DNA from: Adiantum capillus-veneris
Lineage: Eukaryota > Streptophyta > Polypodiopsida > Polypodiales > Pteridaceae
NCBI GenBank assembly: GCA_014529385.2
Contig: CM043971.1
Coordinates: forward strand, 24,231,769-24,295,768
DNA: 64,000 nucleotides
Reading direction: 5' to 3'
Positions 34,108-44,440 of the stretch are shown piece by piece (within the stretch, counting starts at the first letter, position 1; each line of letters opens with the position of its first letter). The notes beneath the pieces are model-generated. The model had not been told where the DNA came from, ran no database searches, and was given only the letters and a program-made list of their open reading frames with translations. The position numbers were made by a program, and so were the translations under genes.

Positions 34108-34279
34108 TGTCAGGACACGGGTCCTGTACCCTAAGAACTAGTCTAGGCAAGGACTACGGCCATGATCCGGGCTAGGTAGTGTGGACAGGGGACCCGTCTA
34201 TGGCAAGGGGCTAAGAGCCCACCTATAAAGGGAGGTTGGGAGGAGGATCTATCAGAGCCTAGTTGCCTAGTTTCTTACA
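34108..34279 (+). repeat. TE-B 3' LTR (172 bp)
   Basis: Partner of 12938-13109, TATA box at 34224-34230, followed by target duplication CCATC (34280-34284). Confidence 0.95.
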
Positions 34280-34284
34280 CCATC

Positions 34285-36319
34285 ATATGCTTGTTTTATA
34301 ATTGGAATATGCTCGTTTTTATTTGCACAAAGATGCAAATGTTGATATTTACCTCTCCGATACAATTGGTTCTCAATAAGAGCTTAGTCTCTTGCTTCAG
34401 TTTCAATTTCTCTTTGACGACGTTTACTCATATCCTTAAGAAATGTTCGGCTCGATAAGTAAGTAACTAGATAATTAATCCACTTAGGAACAGGTGACAT
34501 TTGAAACAATGTCACATGAGGTATAGGTGTTTTTTTTTTGACATTGAGGGCAATCCTTTACAAAAGATCTAACATCTCTCCTCATAGTCGGCCAAAATAC
34601 TCCCAAGTCTCAAGATTCGTTGCATAGTTTGGTCTTCCGCAAAGTGAAGTCCTACTATGGTAACATGTGCTTGACTTAGGTACTATTCTTTTTCTTTCGG
34701 ATTAATGCATAAAAGCAATACCCTGTCTCGATTCCTTTTGTATAGCCTACCAACTAGTAATTGATACATAGCCGATTGTTCGATTAATTTGATTGTGATA
34801 GGAAGTGGTATTTGTAAATCCACTTGAGCTATTGTCATTAATGACACAATGTTTTTCGACCATCTAGGTATCATTTCCATGGAGAATAAATAGGCATCTG
34901 GTAGATCATCGTCTACCCCTTTAGGTGATTCCCTTGAAACAATCCTTGACAAAGGATCTGCTCGTTGATGAGTAGTGCCTTTTTTTACAACTACAGTGAA
35001 ATCAAATTCGATAAGAATGATGAACCATCTCACTATTCTCCCTGTAGTGCATGGCTTGTTTACAAAACACAACAAAGCTTGGTGGTCCAGAAAGAACACA
35101 AACTTGTTGGCTAATAGGTAATGTCTATACTTTTTAACGGCATAGATCATTCCTAGTCCTTCTCTTTTGGTGGTGGTGTAATTCTTTTCTGCCATGTTCA
35201 ATTGTCTGCTAGCATAAGAAATATGAAAGTCAATTTTCTCGTCTCCTGGCTGAGCTAGTATAAAACCGATAGCAAACTTAGAACCATCTACATGTATGTG
35301 GAATACCTTATCCCAATCTGGTGCTTTCAATATTGGAGTTGAGGTGAGTGCGTAATCAAGCTATACATGGGTTTTGCAATTATAGCGTACATGTAGATGA
35401 ACCATCGATAATATCCACAATGCCCCATGAAGGCTTATACCCCCTTTATTGTTGTTGGTCTAGGCAAATCTGCAATGACATGAATCTTCTCAATATCAGT
35501 AGCTATGCCATTTTTAGACACTATATGTTCAAAAAAAATTCCTTGTCTACCCATGAATGTGCACTTTTCAGGATTTAAGAAAATCCTATAAAGTCTATAT
35601 TTTTCGAATACCTCTTTGAGGTGTTCAAAATGATCAGCCTAGATTGATGAATGTATGCACATATCATCCATATATACTTCTAAGAATTTCCTAAGATATT
35701 CTTTGAAATAATGGCTCATCAATCGTTGAAACGTGGCTGGAGCATTAGTTAACCCAAACGGCATAACCCGATAGGCAAATATACCCCATTCTGTTGCAAA
35801 AGCAGTTTTATGCTGATCTTTTGGGTCAACCAAAAGTTGATTGTATCCCGAAAAGCCATCTAAGAAGCTGTAAGCTTATTTGCCTGCAACTCATTCTAAA
35901 ACATTCTCAGTTATCGGAAGAGTAAAGTTGTCTCTAATGGTAGCTGCATTCACCTTTTTGTGATTAATACACACTCGTAATTTTTCATTCTTCTTGGGTA
36001 CTACCACAATTGGAGACACCCAATCTGTGTGTTCAATTTTGTAAATGAATTCATCCTCCTTTAGTTTTTCAATATCTTCTTTTATCTTCCTGGCAAAGGT
36101 TTTGTTATACGTGTATGGTCTCTGTCGACTTGGTTTTGCATCATCTCTCATGGGTATAGTATGTTGACAGGTTTTTGGATCAACACCCTTGAGATCCTTG
36201 TAAGACCAAGCGAAGGTATCTCGGTATTCCTTTAACAAGCTCAGCAAAAGATTTTCTTCTTCTTCTGTTAGGTCATTTGCAATGTAAGCAGGTGTAGAGT
36301 CTTCTCCCGGTTCAGCCAA
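34285..36319 (-). pseudogene. TE-C reverse transcriptase, RNase H and first zinc module
   Basis: From 36319 down: YKDLKGVDPKTCQHTIP, DWVSPIVVVPKKNEKLRVC (CGA codon kept), [28 protein letters not shown] (YMDD), a stretch with stops and small lesions (35331-35638), RNase H (HIHVDGSKFAIGFILAQ, YTTTKREGLGMIYAVKKYRHYL, LDHQALLCF), then after a stop at 34683 a degraded first zinc module (SQAHVTIVGLHF). The second module begins before the TE-B insertion point (EHIPIIKQAYDG). Confidence 0.9.
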
Positions 36320-36349
36320 GTCTATCCTTTTAGCATTTTTAGGCCCTTC

Positions 36350-37910
36350 TTAAGACTCGCCCTGTTTTCGTAGTTCCCTAATAGGTTGTTCAACTATGAT
36401 TTTCCAATCTTGGAGAGTATACTTTTTGTAATGGGATGGAACATGCATTACATCTTTACCATCCTCTTCCATGGTTTCTATTTCGGCTGTGTATATCTCC
36501 TTTAGAGCTTTTTTCAACTCTTGATATTTCTTTTTCCGCTCGACTCTGGTCATGAGTGGTTTCTTATCCTGTGGTTTTTCTTGAGTACCCTTCCTTGTTT
36601 TCCTCGATGTCTGAGACATTTCTGAGTTCTTGTTTGAAGGATATCGTCCAGTTATTTTGTTCTTAACATAATCATTAGCATCTATCTGCATCAGGAATTG
36701 TGTTTTACTGAAGATTGATGGCATAGGTCGTGTTTTCACTTTTCTGGTGTCTCTCTTCCGTCTATACCATTTTTTTCTTCTTGATTTATGGTTTGGAAAG
36801 TCAAAAAAACTTTTCCTCCCCTGCCTTTAAGAGTAATTTAGCTCTAGTATGCTCTTTTTCTGACCCCAAATCTTCCGAGGTAGCTGAATGTTCATCTAAC
36901 TCATCATTTGCATCATAATAGAGGTCTGAGAAGACTTGTTGAGCTTTCATTAAGTCCTTGGGTTCCTCATCTTCTTTTTCAATGTTGAGGATTGAAATCA
37001 TTTGGATGGGAATTATGTCGTAGCCATCCTCATTGCAAAATTGAGTAGGCATAGACGTATTCACGCATACATCCATTGTTACTAAAATTTGAGTCCACTC
37101 AAATGGCTCAAATAAATGCTCTGGAAAGGGTTCAGGTACGTAGGCTTCGTCTGTGCAGTCCCTTTCTAGGATACATTATTCTCGTCTTAAGCTTCCGTTT
37201 TTTGAAGCTCCGCACATCCAAATAGGAGTATCTTTGTTTAACCAGGATGGGAGTTTAGTTTCAGCCAAAAAGACTGAATCAAACTCTTGGATGGGTGTTT
37301 TCAAAACATCTCTATAAGTGTGATCTTTTAGATTTACTCTTGTTATAGATCACACTTGCTTCAAGTACAGATAATTGATTCCCCAATCTTGGATAAGCTA
37401 CACCTATCACATGAAAGGTCTCCTTAATATGATTTCATAATTGAGTTTTTTCCCAAAGTCTACTATGGCAAAAGTGTGTTGATATTCAATTCCACAGGAA
37501 TTGACTATCAATTTTCCAAGCAGCCCTAATGGTCTCTCAATGTGTCCATCAGCCAACTGCAATTTTATTCGAGTTTGTCTAATGGCTGGTTGTCCCCAGA
37601 ATTCCCATACTGCTTTAGTGGCTATGGCTATGCCATCTCCACTAGCCAGTATCGCCATGGTTTCAATGTCATTATATTTCACTGGCAGGGTGGTGTTCCC
37701 TTCTTCCCCTTCATAATATTCTCCAACTTTGTTCATGGGAACTGATCGAATCTCTTTGTTTTCCATTTCATATTTCAAATTTCCCAAATGTTTTGAGATT
37801 AACCCAGTTATTCCCACCTTCTCTAGGGTTTTATGTAAATCGTTCCGTAAGTATGGTCTGAATTTTAATAGTTCTCCCACAGTAAGAGTGCATTGGATGG
37901 GTGTAGACAT
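36350..37910 (-). pseudogene. TE-C protease and protease-RT spacer
   Basis: Protease at 37407-37910: VGEYYEGEEGNTTLPVKY, MAILASGDGIAIAT and NYEIILRRPFM. TE-A has MAILDSGAG at the same place, so the catalytic Asp has become Ala here. The spacer that follows (36350-37076) is charged and full of small lesions. Confidence 0.85.
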
Positions 37911-38191
37911 GATTGAATGAATGTTGTCTACTTCTAGGGTCTATTCAGCTCTTTTTACTTGAGTGGTCTTGCACACGATGGATTCATCTTTGTTATCTCC
38001 CAAGTAAGAAGGTAATGTTTTTAAGGTCAATGGTTTTGACATTCCTGAAGCTTCCGATCCGCAATCCTTGTACAAGGATTGTAAATCCATGTTCATATCA
38101 GAAGGTAGATTATCCAACCAGACTTCCTCTATAGAGTGGACTTCAGAGTTAGACTCCCATCATTGATCTCTCTCACTTTTTCCCATAAGTG

Positions 38192-39317
38192 TCATGGCCA
38201 GTCTTCCTCTACAAATGGAATTCCGTCTAAGGCATCTTCGCTGTCCGGCACTATAAGTTCTGGTTCTTTTGTTTCAAGGTGGGATTCTACCACCACATTA
38301 GGTTTTTCTTTTGTTTCTTTTACCACAAGCTCTCCAGGTTTTACAATACTTTCAAGCTTGGGTTTTTGTTTTTCCATCATTTCCTCCGTGATTCTTACCA
38401 AGTTTTGATAAGCTTCTAGCTTAGCTGCTTCCATGTCTGGAGATGGATAAATTTTTCATTTGTTTTCCATGTTTTGGCCTGCTTTAAGTCCTGCTTGGTA
38501 GGATTCCAAGGTGGCATTAATAGGCTCAAAAAATTTATCAACCAAAATGGATCCTCTTGATTTCACGGTTGTTTCCTTGAGTTCAGTGCCAGTTTCTTTC
38601 AACTTATCCTGGACTAGTTTCTTTGCTTTCTCCTCGATTTCAACCCGTTGTTTTTGTTTTCTCATCTCATATCTTTTTCTTTTGCTCTTTTTGATTCTTT
38701 GAAAAGAAACTTTCATATTTTCCAAATCATCAGAGTAGTTGTGTTTCTTTTTCTTTGCCTGGGCTCTAATGGTTACCTTGATTGGAACAATTGGTTCACT
38801 CTCTGATGAGCTACTAGGCATCACTTGGACTACGTTTACTACGGTTTTACCCTTGTTCAAAATCTTCCGGAAAGTGTCCTCCTTTTTTGCAACATTGTAT
38901 GCAATAGGCTTCAATTGGTTTGAGTTTTTTGTCAGGCTCTAGACATTCATTTTTCCAATGGTCATCAGCACCACAGTTATGACAGTTTCTTGTTCTTGGC
39001 TTCATCATGGGTCTTCCCATGGGAGGTCTGACACCTTGATTAGCTACATAATACATTGGTGCGAGCTCTGGTGGAGCATAAGTCACTGTTTCTTCCATTG
39101 GTGGTGGATGTGGATTATACCAATCTCCTTCTACCATTACTGTTGATGGACTAGGCTCTGCATAGGGTGTAACAAGCACTAATGCTTGTTCATCTATGAC
39201 TCCTTCAGAGTGCATGTACTTTATAGGCACTGCATTATGTCTTGGATATGGAGGTTGTTGTCCCAACACAGGTTGAGGTCTTTCCATACCCATGGGTGGT
39301 CTTTGAGCTTGAGCCAT
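38192..39317 (-). pseudogene. TE-C nucleocapsid region and linker
   Basis: Proline-rich gag tail (PPMGMERPQPVLGQQPPYP, also found in TE-A), then one good zinc knuckle (CHNCGADDHWKNEC) and a damaged second one (CIQCCKKGGHFPEDF, last Cys lost), then a lysine/glutamate-rich linker (38192-38914). Confidence 0.82.
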
Positions 39318-39323
39318 ATTAGG

Positions 39324-40322
39324 CTAATATTTGTACATGGGCTGTCCTTGTGGCCTCATGGGCACGTACTGAACATTCCCATCATACTTTGATCTCAAGT
39401 AGCACTCGTAAGTCTCATGGTTGGTCCATTTACCCTCAATTGCACACCATTTTTGTGGCCTAATTGGTTGTCCCTGTGGAGGTATCCCTTGTCCTGGTCC
39501 CCTCATAGGTGCTTTTTGCATGTTGTTCATCATGTCGCTGATCCTTTTTAGCATATCTTCTATGGCCAAGAGTGGTGCCCCAACAGCCGTTCCCACTTGT
39601 GCTGGTTTAGTGGACACTGTTTTCTTGCTTTGGTTATCCTTAGGGGCATCTTCTTCGTTGAAAATTTCACAATTGTCTCCTGAGTCAATAGCATCTGACA
39701 AACACTCATCTAGGGTGATATGATTTTTACTATAGAGTATAGCATGAAGTTCCTTGTTTAGCAGTCCCTCTAGAAACAAAGATACAAATCGTTCTTCTAT
39801 AGGTATCTCTGGCCCTGGGTATCTAGCAATGTATTGTTTCATTCGAGTTGCACAATCCCTAACATACTCACCATGTTTCTGTTTAAAGTTGTAGATTTGA
39901 GCTACTGTATTATGTTTGATCCCCGTTTTGGAACAAGCAGCTACAAATCCTTGAGCTAATGTGTTCAAGTCCATGATTGACCTTGGTGGAATGTTTTGGA
40001 ACCATGTCAATGCTTTTCCTCCTAATGTCATTCCAAACCCCTCGAATTGAGTAGGGAAATCCAATATCCACTCTGCTCTTAGCACTGGCTTAAAGCTTGC
40101 TAAGTGGTCGTATGGATTCCCTGATCCACTGTATTTTTTGACCCATTTCTGAAAATCAGCTGGTCTGACACATCTGTTTGGTTCAAGTCCCGGTCTTCTG
40201 GCAGTTGGTCCTGTTTCGAGTCCTTCAAATGAGTCTGTTGGAAATAGTGACTCATGTAGCCCTAGATTGGCCTTAGTGTCACCCGGTTTTCTACATGATG
40301 AGGTGGTTTCTAGTTTCTTCAC
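39324..40322 (-). pseudogene. TE-C gag
   Basis: The core gag domain has VKKYSGSGNPYDHLASFK, FEGFGMTLGGKALTWFQNI, SKTGIKHNTVAQIYNFKQ and RMKQYIARYPG, closely parallel to TE-A gag. A stop near 39324 separates it from the nucleocapsid part. Confidence 0.88.
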
Positions 40323-40421
40323 GTTACTCTTAGATGATCTCTCATGGTGTTCATCTCTTGGAATTGTTTTTGGTACTTATCCTAATATCCAATCCAGTAT
40401 GGAATACCCTTGGTATTTGGT

Positions 40422-41072
40422 TTATTCTACCTCCTCAGGAGTCATCATAACAAAGTTGTTGTTATAACAATCCCTAAACAAGTAGGTTGGTAGGTCTGCA
40501 GATCCCTTATCTTTGATCTTGAAGATATAGATGATCTTCATGGCCGTTAATTGTCCTGGTTTGGCATGAGAGGTCCACAAAAGATCTTTTATGTTTTTAT
40601 CTTCCCAACAATAGACTCCGATCCTAGGATTATCCGTACTAAGCCGTTTCAAAGGCTTCAAGTCTACTTGATCGTATCCCTCGAATTCTAAAATTGGTGG
40701 TTCTTCTTTTGCTGACATATCTGGGATTATAATGTTTACTTCTAACCCCCATTTGACTATCACTTCAGGGTTTTCAACTTGTAAATACTGAGTTTTGTTT
40801 CGATCCATGTACATTTTTCCTTGTTTGTTTGTCCTAACCTCTTCTTCGAACTCAATACCATGGTCATCAATGCGAATAGCATACTCCTCGTTAGGGTCCA
40901 AGTAAACTTGGGCTCCATGATGGTTGGTCTTGTAAAAAGATAGTATATGCTTATAGCGCACTGTCGTTCCGGTTTTCGAGTGAGTCGAGTAAGAAGACAT
41001 TTTGGAAGTTGAATCTGAAAAAGTGCTTGAGACTTCTTCATGAATTGTGTGCAAGAAATTGCCTTGATCCAC
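40422..41072 (-). CDS. TE-C ORF1, upstream of gag
   Basis: 216 codons, homologue of TE-A ORF1 (YKHILSFYKTNHHGAQVYL, ENPEVIVKWGLEV, NPRIGVYCWEDKNIKDLLW). In frame with gag across two stops (near 40422 and 40381). Unknown function; conserved position and pattern in two diverged elements argue that it is a real component. Confidence 0.72.
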   Translation of the reverse strand: MDQGNFLHTIHEEVSSTFSDSTSKMSSYSTHSKTGTTVRYKHILSFYKTNHHGAQVYLDPNEEYAIRIDDHGIEFEEEVRTNKQGKMYMDRNKTQYLQVENPEVIVKWGLEVNIIIPDMSAKEEPPILEFEGYDQVDLKPLKRLSTDNPRIGVYCWEDKNIKDLLWTSHAKPGQLTAMKIIYIFKIKDKGSADLPTYLFRDCYNNNFVMMTPEEVE

Positions 41073-41569
41073 GCTTTCTTCGGTGGATACTCTACAGGAG
41101 GTTTCTCAGGGTATGCCTTGATTTCCTAGTACACGACCAGATCTAAGGTTCATATAGACTTATGAACCCCCGGATAGAGTACTCACCTTTGATTGACTTG
41201 TCGTCAATTTCCACTTGATTCAATTGCAACTTTTTGTCAAGCCACTGATTCCTCATGTGCAACCTGATTCTTGTACAAATTTGAACAAGTTAGCTATTCT
41301 TCTATATGGACAGTAGAGTTTTTGCTACTCTCGTGATTGGTCTCTGTGTATCACTTCAAATTGAGCTATGAGAGTCAAAATTTGACTTTCAAATTTAACT
41401 TTAGCAAAAAATCAAAGGTCTAATCTACAACCTGTAAACTGAGTATATTTGTACCAATTTTGATCCGATTGAACCCAAAATTTCCCTGTGGCCTTATATT
41501 ATGTTGGTCTAACACTGTATATGCTCAAAAGTCAAAATTGATGTCTCTGGATAGCAGTAGTAAATAATC

Positions 41570-43103
41570 GCGATTATTTACTTTTGTCAGTTTTTTGCAC
41601 TTTTTTGATTGGTTTGGCAAGTATACAACTTGTTAAAGTCTCTGGACAAGTTTCAGCAAGTTTGGACAATTTCTGATTAAGTTTATCAACTGTTTAGTGT
41701 CCGGAGACTCTGATTTCGAGGATCTGGCTTAAGTCTCACTTTTGGGATCCAAATTTCACCAAAATGGATTTGTGAGGTCTACTTGATATGCTTGACCTTG
41801 TGGTATATTCAAATTTGCAAAATCATCAAGTTTTGAAGCAGATGTAAACAATCGCGATTATTTACTCTAGCTATATTTTTACAAGTTTTTGCTCCAACTT
41901 TGATACAGATCTGTTAAGCACCTTAAGAGTCACTTGAGTGTAGCTTGAGTTAGATGCAAGTTGTTAGTTGTTTTCTGAGATATTGACAACCTCTTGTAGC
42001 CTCTATGTACTAGTCGAGTCAGCTTCGTCCCATGGTTTGACAAATTAATCGTGGTTCTTGCTAATACTGCATAGGATGGTGAGGTTAGACATGCGTCCCA
42101 CATTTGGCACCGCTATCGGGGATTGAAGAGACCTAAACTAGGGAAAAACATGAGCGTCTTGTCTAGTTGTCCTTTAGCTTCCTCTAGATTCACCTAGAGT
42201 TCAAAACTTTCTTTTAGAAACAGCATAGCTTAGGATTGTTTTTTGCTGTGTAGAGGTAACTTGGAAGTAATCGTACTTGCTGAGTGCCTTTAGAATTGTA
42301 GGATTGTAGAAATAGATAAGGATTTTGAGAATGATTGGTAGACGAGACAAGTCTTAAGATCAGGCTCTGAAAAACATAAAAATCACAAGAAAATGAGTGT
42401 TTGTGGACACTTTCCACAACCCCATTGCATGAGAATCTAGGAGTAGGGTAAGTAGGATCCGAGGTGGATTTCAGAACATTGCTCTCTCTGAAAGAATCAA
42501 GTGTGAGTTGTTATTGGAAGTTGCAGAATTTCATGTCTATGGCTAGAAATAGCTCAAAAAGACTCGAATCCACTCAATCCGACTGGAGAGTAAACCTAAG
42601 AGTTGTTTGAACCAGTTGGTAAGCTCAAAGACACTTCGAGGTAAAAATTTCAAGAGTTGGCCAAAACTCATATTATTTACTTTTTCTTGACATTTTAAGC
42701 TAATTTAAGTTTTGACTTGATTTATAGGCTTAAAATAGCTCATATAAAGACTGTCTTTAAAAAATTTGCAAAAAAGTGTTCATTTCAAGCCTAAAGTAAA
42801 TAATCGCGATTATTAACTTTCTGCTCTAAATTGACGAAGGTTCATACCATTGACTCATTGCATGTGTACAAACAACTTTTGTAAAGGCCCAAGAGATTTG
42901 GATCACTAAACTGGCAAAAAACTCGTTAAAAACTAAAGTTTGTACTGACTATTTGAATCTTGAGTATAAATTGGGAGAAAATTTGTCCAAACTTGTTGCA
43001 AATTGATCCATAGGCTTATATTTATGTGATAAACATGTGTACATGCTCAATTGTTCAAAAAGATGCAAAAATTTGTCAGTAGTAAATAATCGCGATTATT
43101 TAC
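41570..43103. repeat. TE-C 5' palindrome array (4 copies, array split by an inversion)
   Basis: Copies at 41570-41591 (perfect), 41844-41865 (one mismatch), 42796-42817 (one mismatch) and 43082-43103 (perfect). Present spacing is 274, 952 and 286 bp. If 41930-43301 is flipped back, the second and fourth copies become neighbours about 281 bp apart, and the array reads 286, 281 and 274. A degenerate half-copy is present in the LTR at 43449-43470. Confidence 0.93.
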
Positions 43104-43301
43104 ATCTGCCCTATTTTTCAACTTTTTTGACCAAGTCACCATACCACTAGTTTTACCATGTTGTAATAAGTCTAAAACCAAATTTGGTAAGAATTGGATC
43201 ACTGGATTGAAAATTGTGACTAAAATTTCAAAGTTAGTCTGTGGACAGATAATTGAAGACCAATTGACCAAAAATTGTCCAAACTTGATGAAACTTGGTT
43301 A
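41930..43301. other. 1.37-kb inversion through the TE-C 5' LTR and leader
   Basis: 41930-42102 is the reverse complement of the LTR end at 2077-2245, and the primer-binding site beside it reads on the plus strand, opposite to the element. The rest of the same LTR (43302-44043) is in normal orientation. Inverting 41930-43301 rebuilds a contiguous LTR, primer site and leader. Confidence 0.9.
42105..42122 (+). other. TE-C primer-binding site (inverted)
   Basis: TGGCACCGCTATCGGGGA, two bases from the LTR end, nearly the TGGCGCC-type site of TE-A. Now on the wrong strand because of the inversion. Confidence 0.88.
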
Positions 43302-44043
43302 GAAATCACCAAAAGTCAATTGCTCATCGGTAAGCAAATCACATCTGCTACAGCATCAAATGACATCCAAACGTAACGCAACTTCTAGGACAATTTTATA
43401 AGACCTAAGCACACATGCTTATGGTCTCAAACCCCACTTTAGGTCAAGTTCCAAAATCGCAATTATTAACAGCGGTGGATTTTTGACCTAGTCGTTTTCG
43501 ACCCAGAATGCATCTGAATGCTTAGCAATGATGCCCCAATACCCCGCCTATGCTTAGTTTTCTATTTAAAAGTGTAAATTCCTAGTTATGATGAAATTAG
43601 GCCGCAGGTCGGTGATGCCAAAAGCTACGAAATAATGTGAATGGATTACGTCAATGCATAGAGCTCTTACCTGCGGCGGTTGCAATGCAACAAACACAAT
43701 CGCAATGTGACAACCGGAGAGGGACTAGGAAGCGCGAGAAGGAGAGGAGCGAGCACCGTTAGCTCACGCTGTGTATTTCTTATCCAAAACTTAATAAAAT
43801 CGTACAGAAATTGGCTTTTATACCTTAGCCAAGGTTTTTGGGTGGTCAAAACTAATAATTTAGAGTTCTACCAAAGCTAGGTAATGACTGGCTAATATAA
43901 TCTGGAAACTTGTAGCCCCGGCTCATTAATTACAAGGTTTATATGAGAAAACAAGAGTTACAACATTCTTGATTTATCAAAATAATAAGTGTTTTACAAA
44001 GAGAACTCCGAAAAATGGTGTCCGTGTTAGCTTGCTACTAACA
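43302..44043 (-). repeat. TE-C 5' LTR, un-inverted part
   Basis: Matches 2245-2975, TATA box TATAAAAG (minus) at 43815-43822. Ends CTAACA at 44043 and is followed by GTGTC. Confidence 0.92.
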
Positions 44044-44440
44044 GTGTCTATGGTGTGCTAAGTGGTGTACTATCTACCAAAGAGAGAGGTTGACTCTCTC
44101 TCGGTGGTGTGGATGCATTGGTAGAACCACTACCACAACCATCACTACCACCACTTGAACGACGAGACCTGCATTGTCTCGAAGAAGGAACAAGAGAGTG
44201 TAGTTCTCTTTTGCATGACTTATGAGTTGAGAAGATAAAATCTCATAACCTTTTCACATATTTTGACATCCGTCTTCCTTGTGATGCCCTGTCCCTATGG
44301 ATCCTTCCTATAGTTATCTTAGCGTTTGTCTCAGAAGTCCACAATTGGGGCCTCCGTGGGTCAATGGACCCCAAGAACTCACTAATAAAAACAAGATACT
44401 CCTACACAAGCTTGCCCTCAACTATGCTACCCTCGGCCAT
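44044..44440 (-). pseudogene. 5' part of the unrecognised ORF split by TE-C
   Basis: Possible ATG at 44440 (MAEGSIVEGKLV), then EYLVFISEFLGSIDPRRP, TNAKITIGRIHRDRAS, a Ser/Gly/Thr-rich stretch and STP before the TE-C insertion. Three in-frame stops (two TAG, one TGA), each one C-to-T change from CAG or CGA. Continues at 2076. No family recognised; it could be a host gene fragment or a transposon ORF. Confidence 0.45.

Larger units (their letters stand above)
12938..34279 (+). mobile_element. TE-B: chromovirus-type Ty3/gypsy element, middle layer
   Basis: Plus strand, LTRs 12938-13109 and 34108-34279 (172 bp each), perfect CCATC duplication. Without the inner TE-A it is about 5.7 kb, the usual chromovirus size. 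Order: LTR, tRNA-iMet primer site, leader, gag, protease, RT, RNase H, integrase, chromodomain-like end, polypurine tract, LTR. By eye about 10 of 172 LTR positions differ (near 6%), more than the roughly 2-3% seen in the TE-A pair. Broken by stops and frameshifts and by TE-A in gag. Confidence 0.95.
2077..44043 (-). mobile_element. TE-C: outer giant Ty3/gypsy element (nest host)
   Basis: The element runs on the minus strand between LTRs at 2077-2975 and 41930-44043 (the latter rearranged) with a perfect GTGTC duplication. Order from 5' to 3': LTR, primer-binding site, leader with palindromes, ORF1, gag, protease, RT, RNase H, double zinc module, integrase, extra protease-like region, second palindrome array, third ORF, polypurine tract, LTR. 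Without TE-B (21.3 kb) it is about 20.6 kb, which is very large for Ty3/gypsy and comparable with Ogre-type elements. It is dead: many stops, two DNA-transposon insertions, TE-B in the integrase, and a 1.37-kb inversion over the 5' LTR. Confidence 0.93.

Noticed and set aside
41930-42122. A separate plus-strand LTR element starting at 42105
   Set aside because: The sequence is TE-C LTR and primer site in reverse, and one inversion explains it with no extra element.
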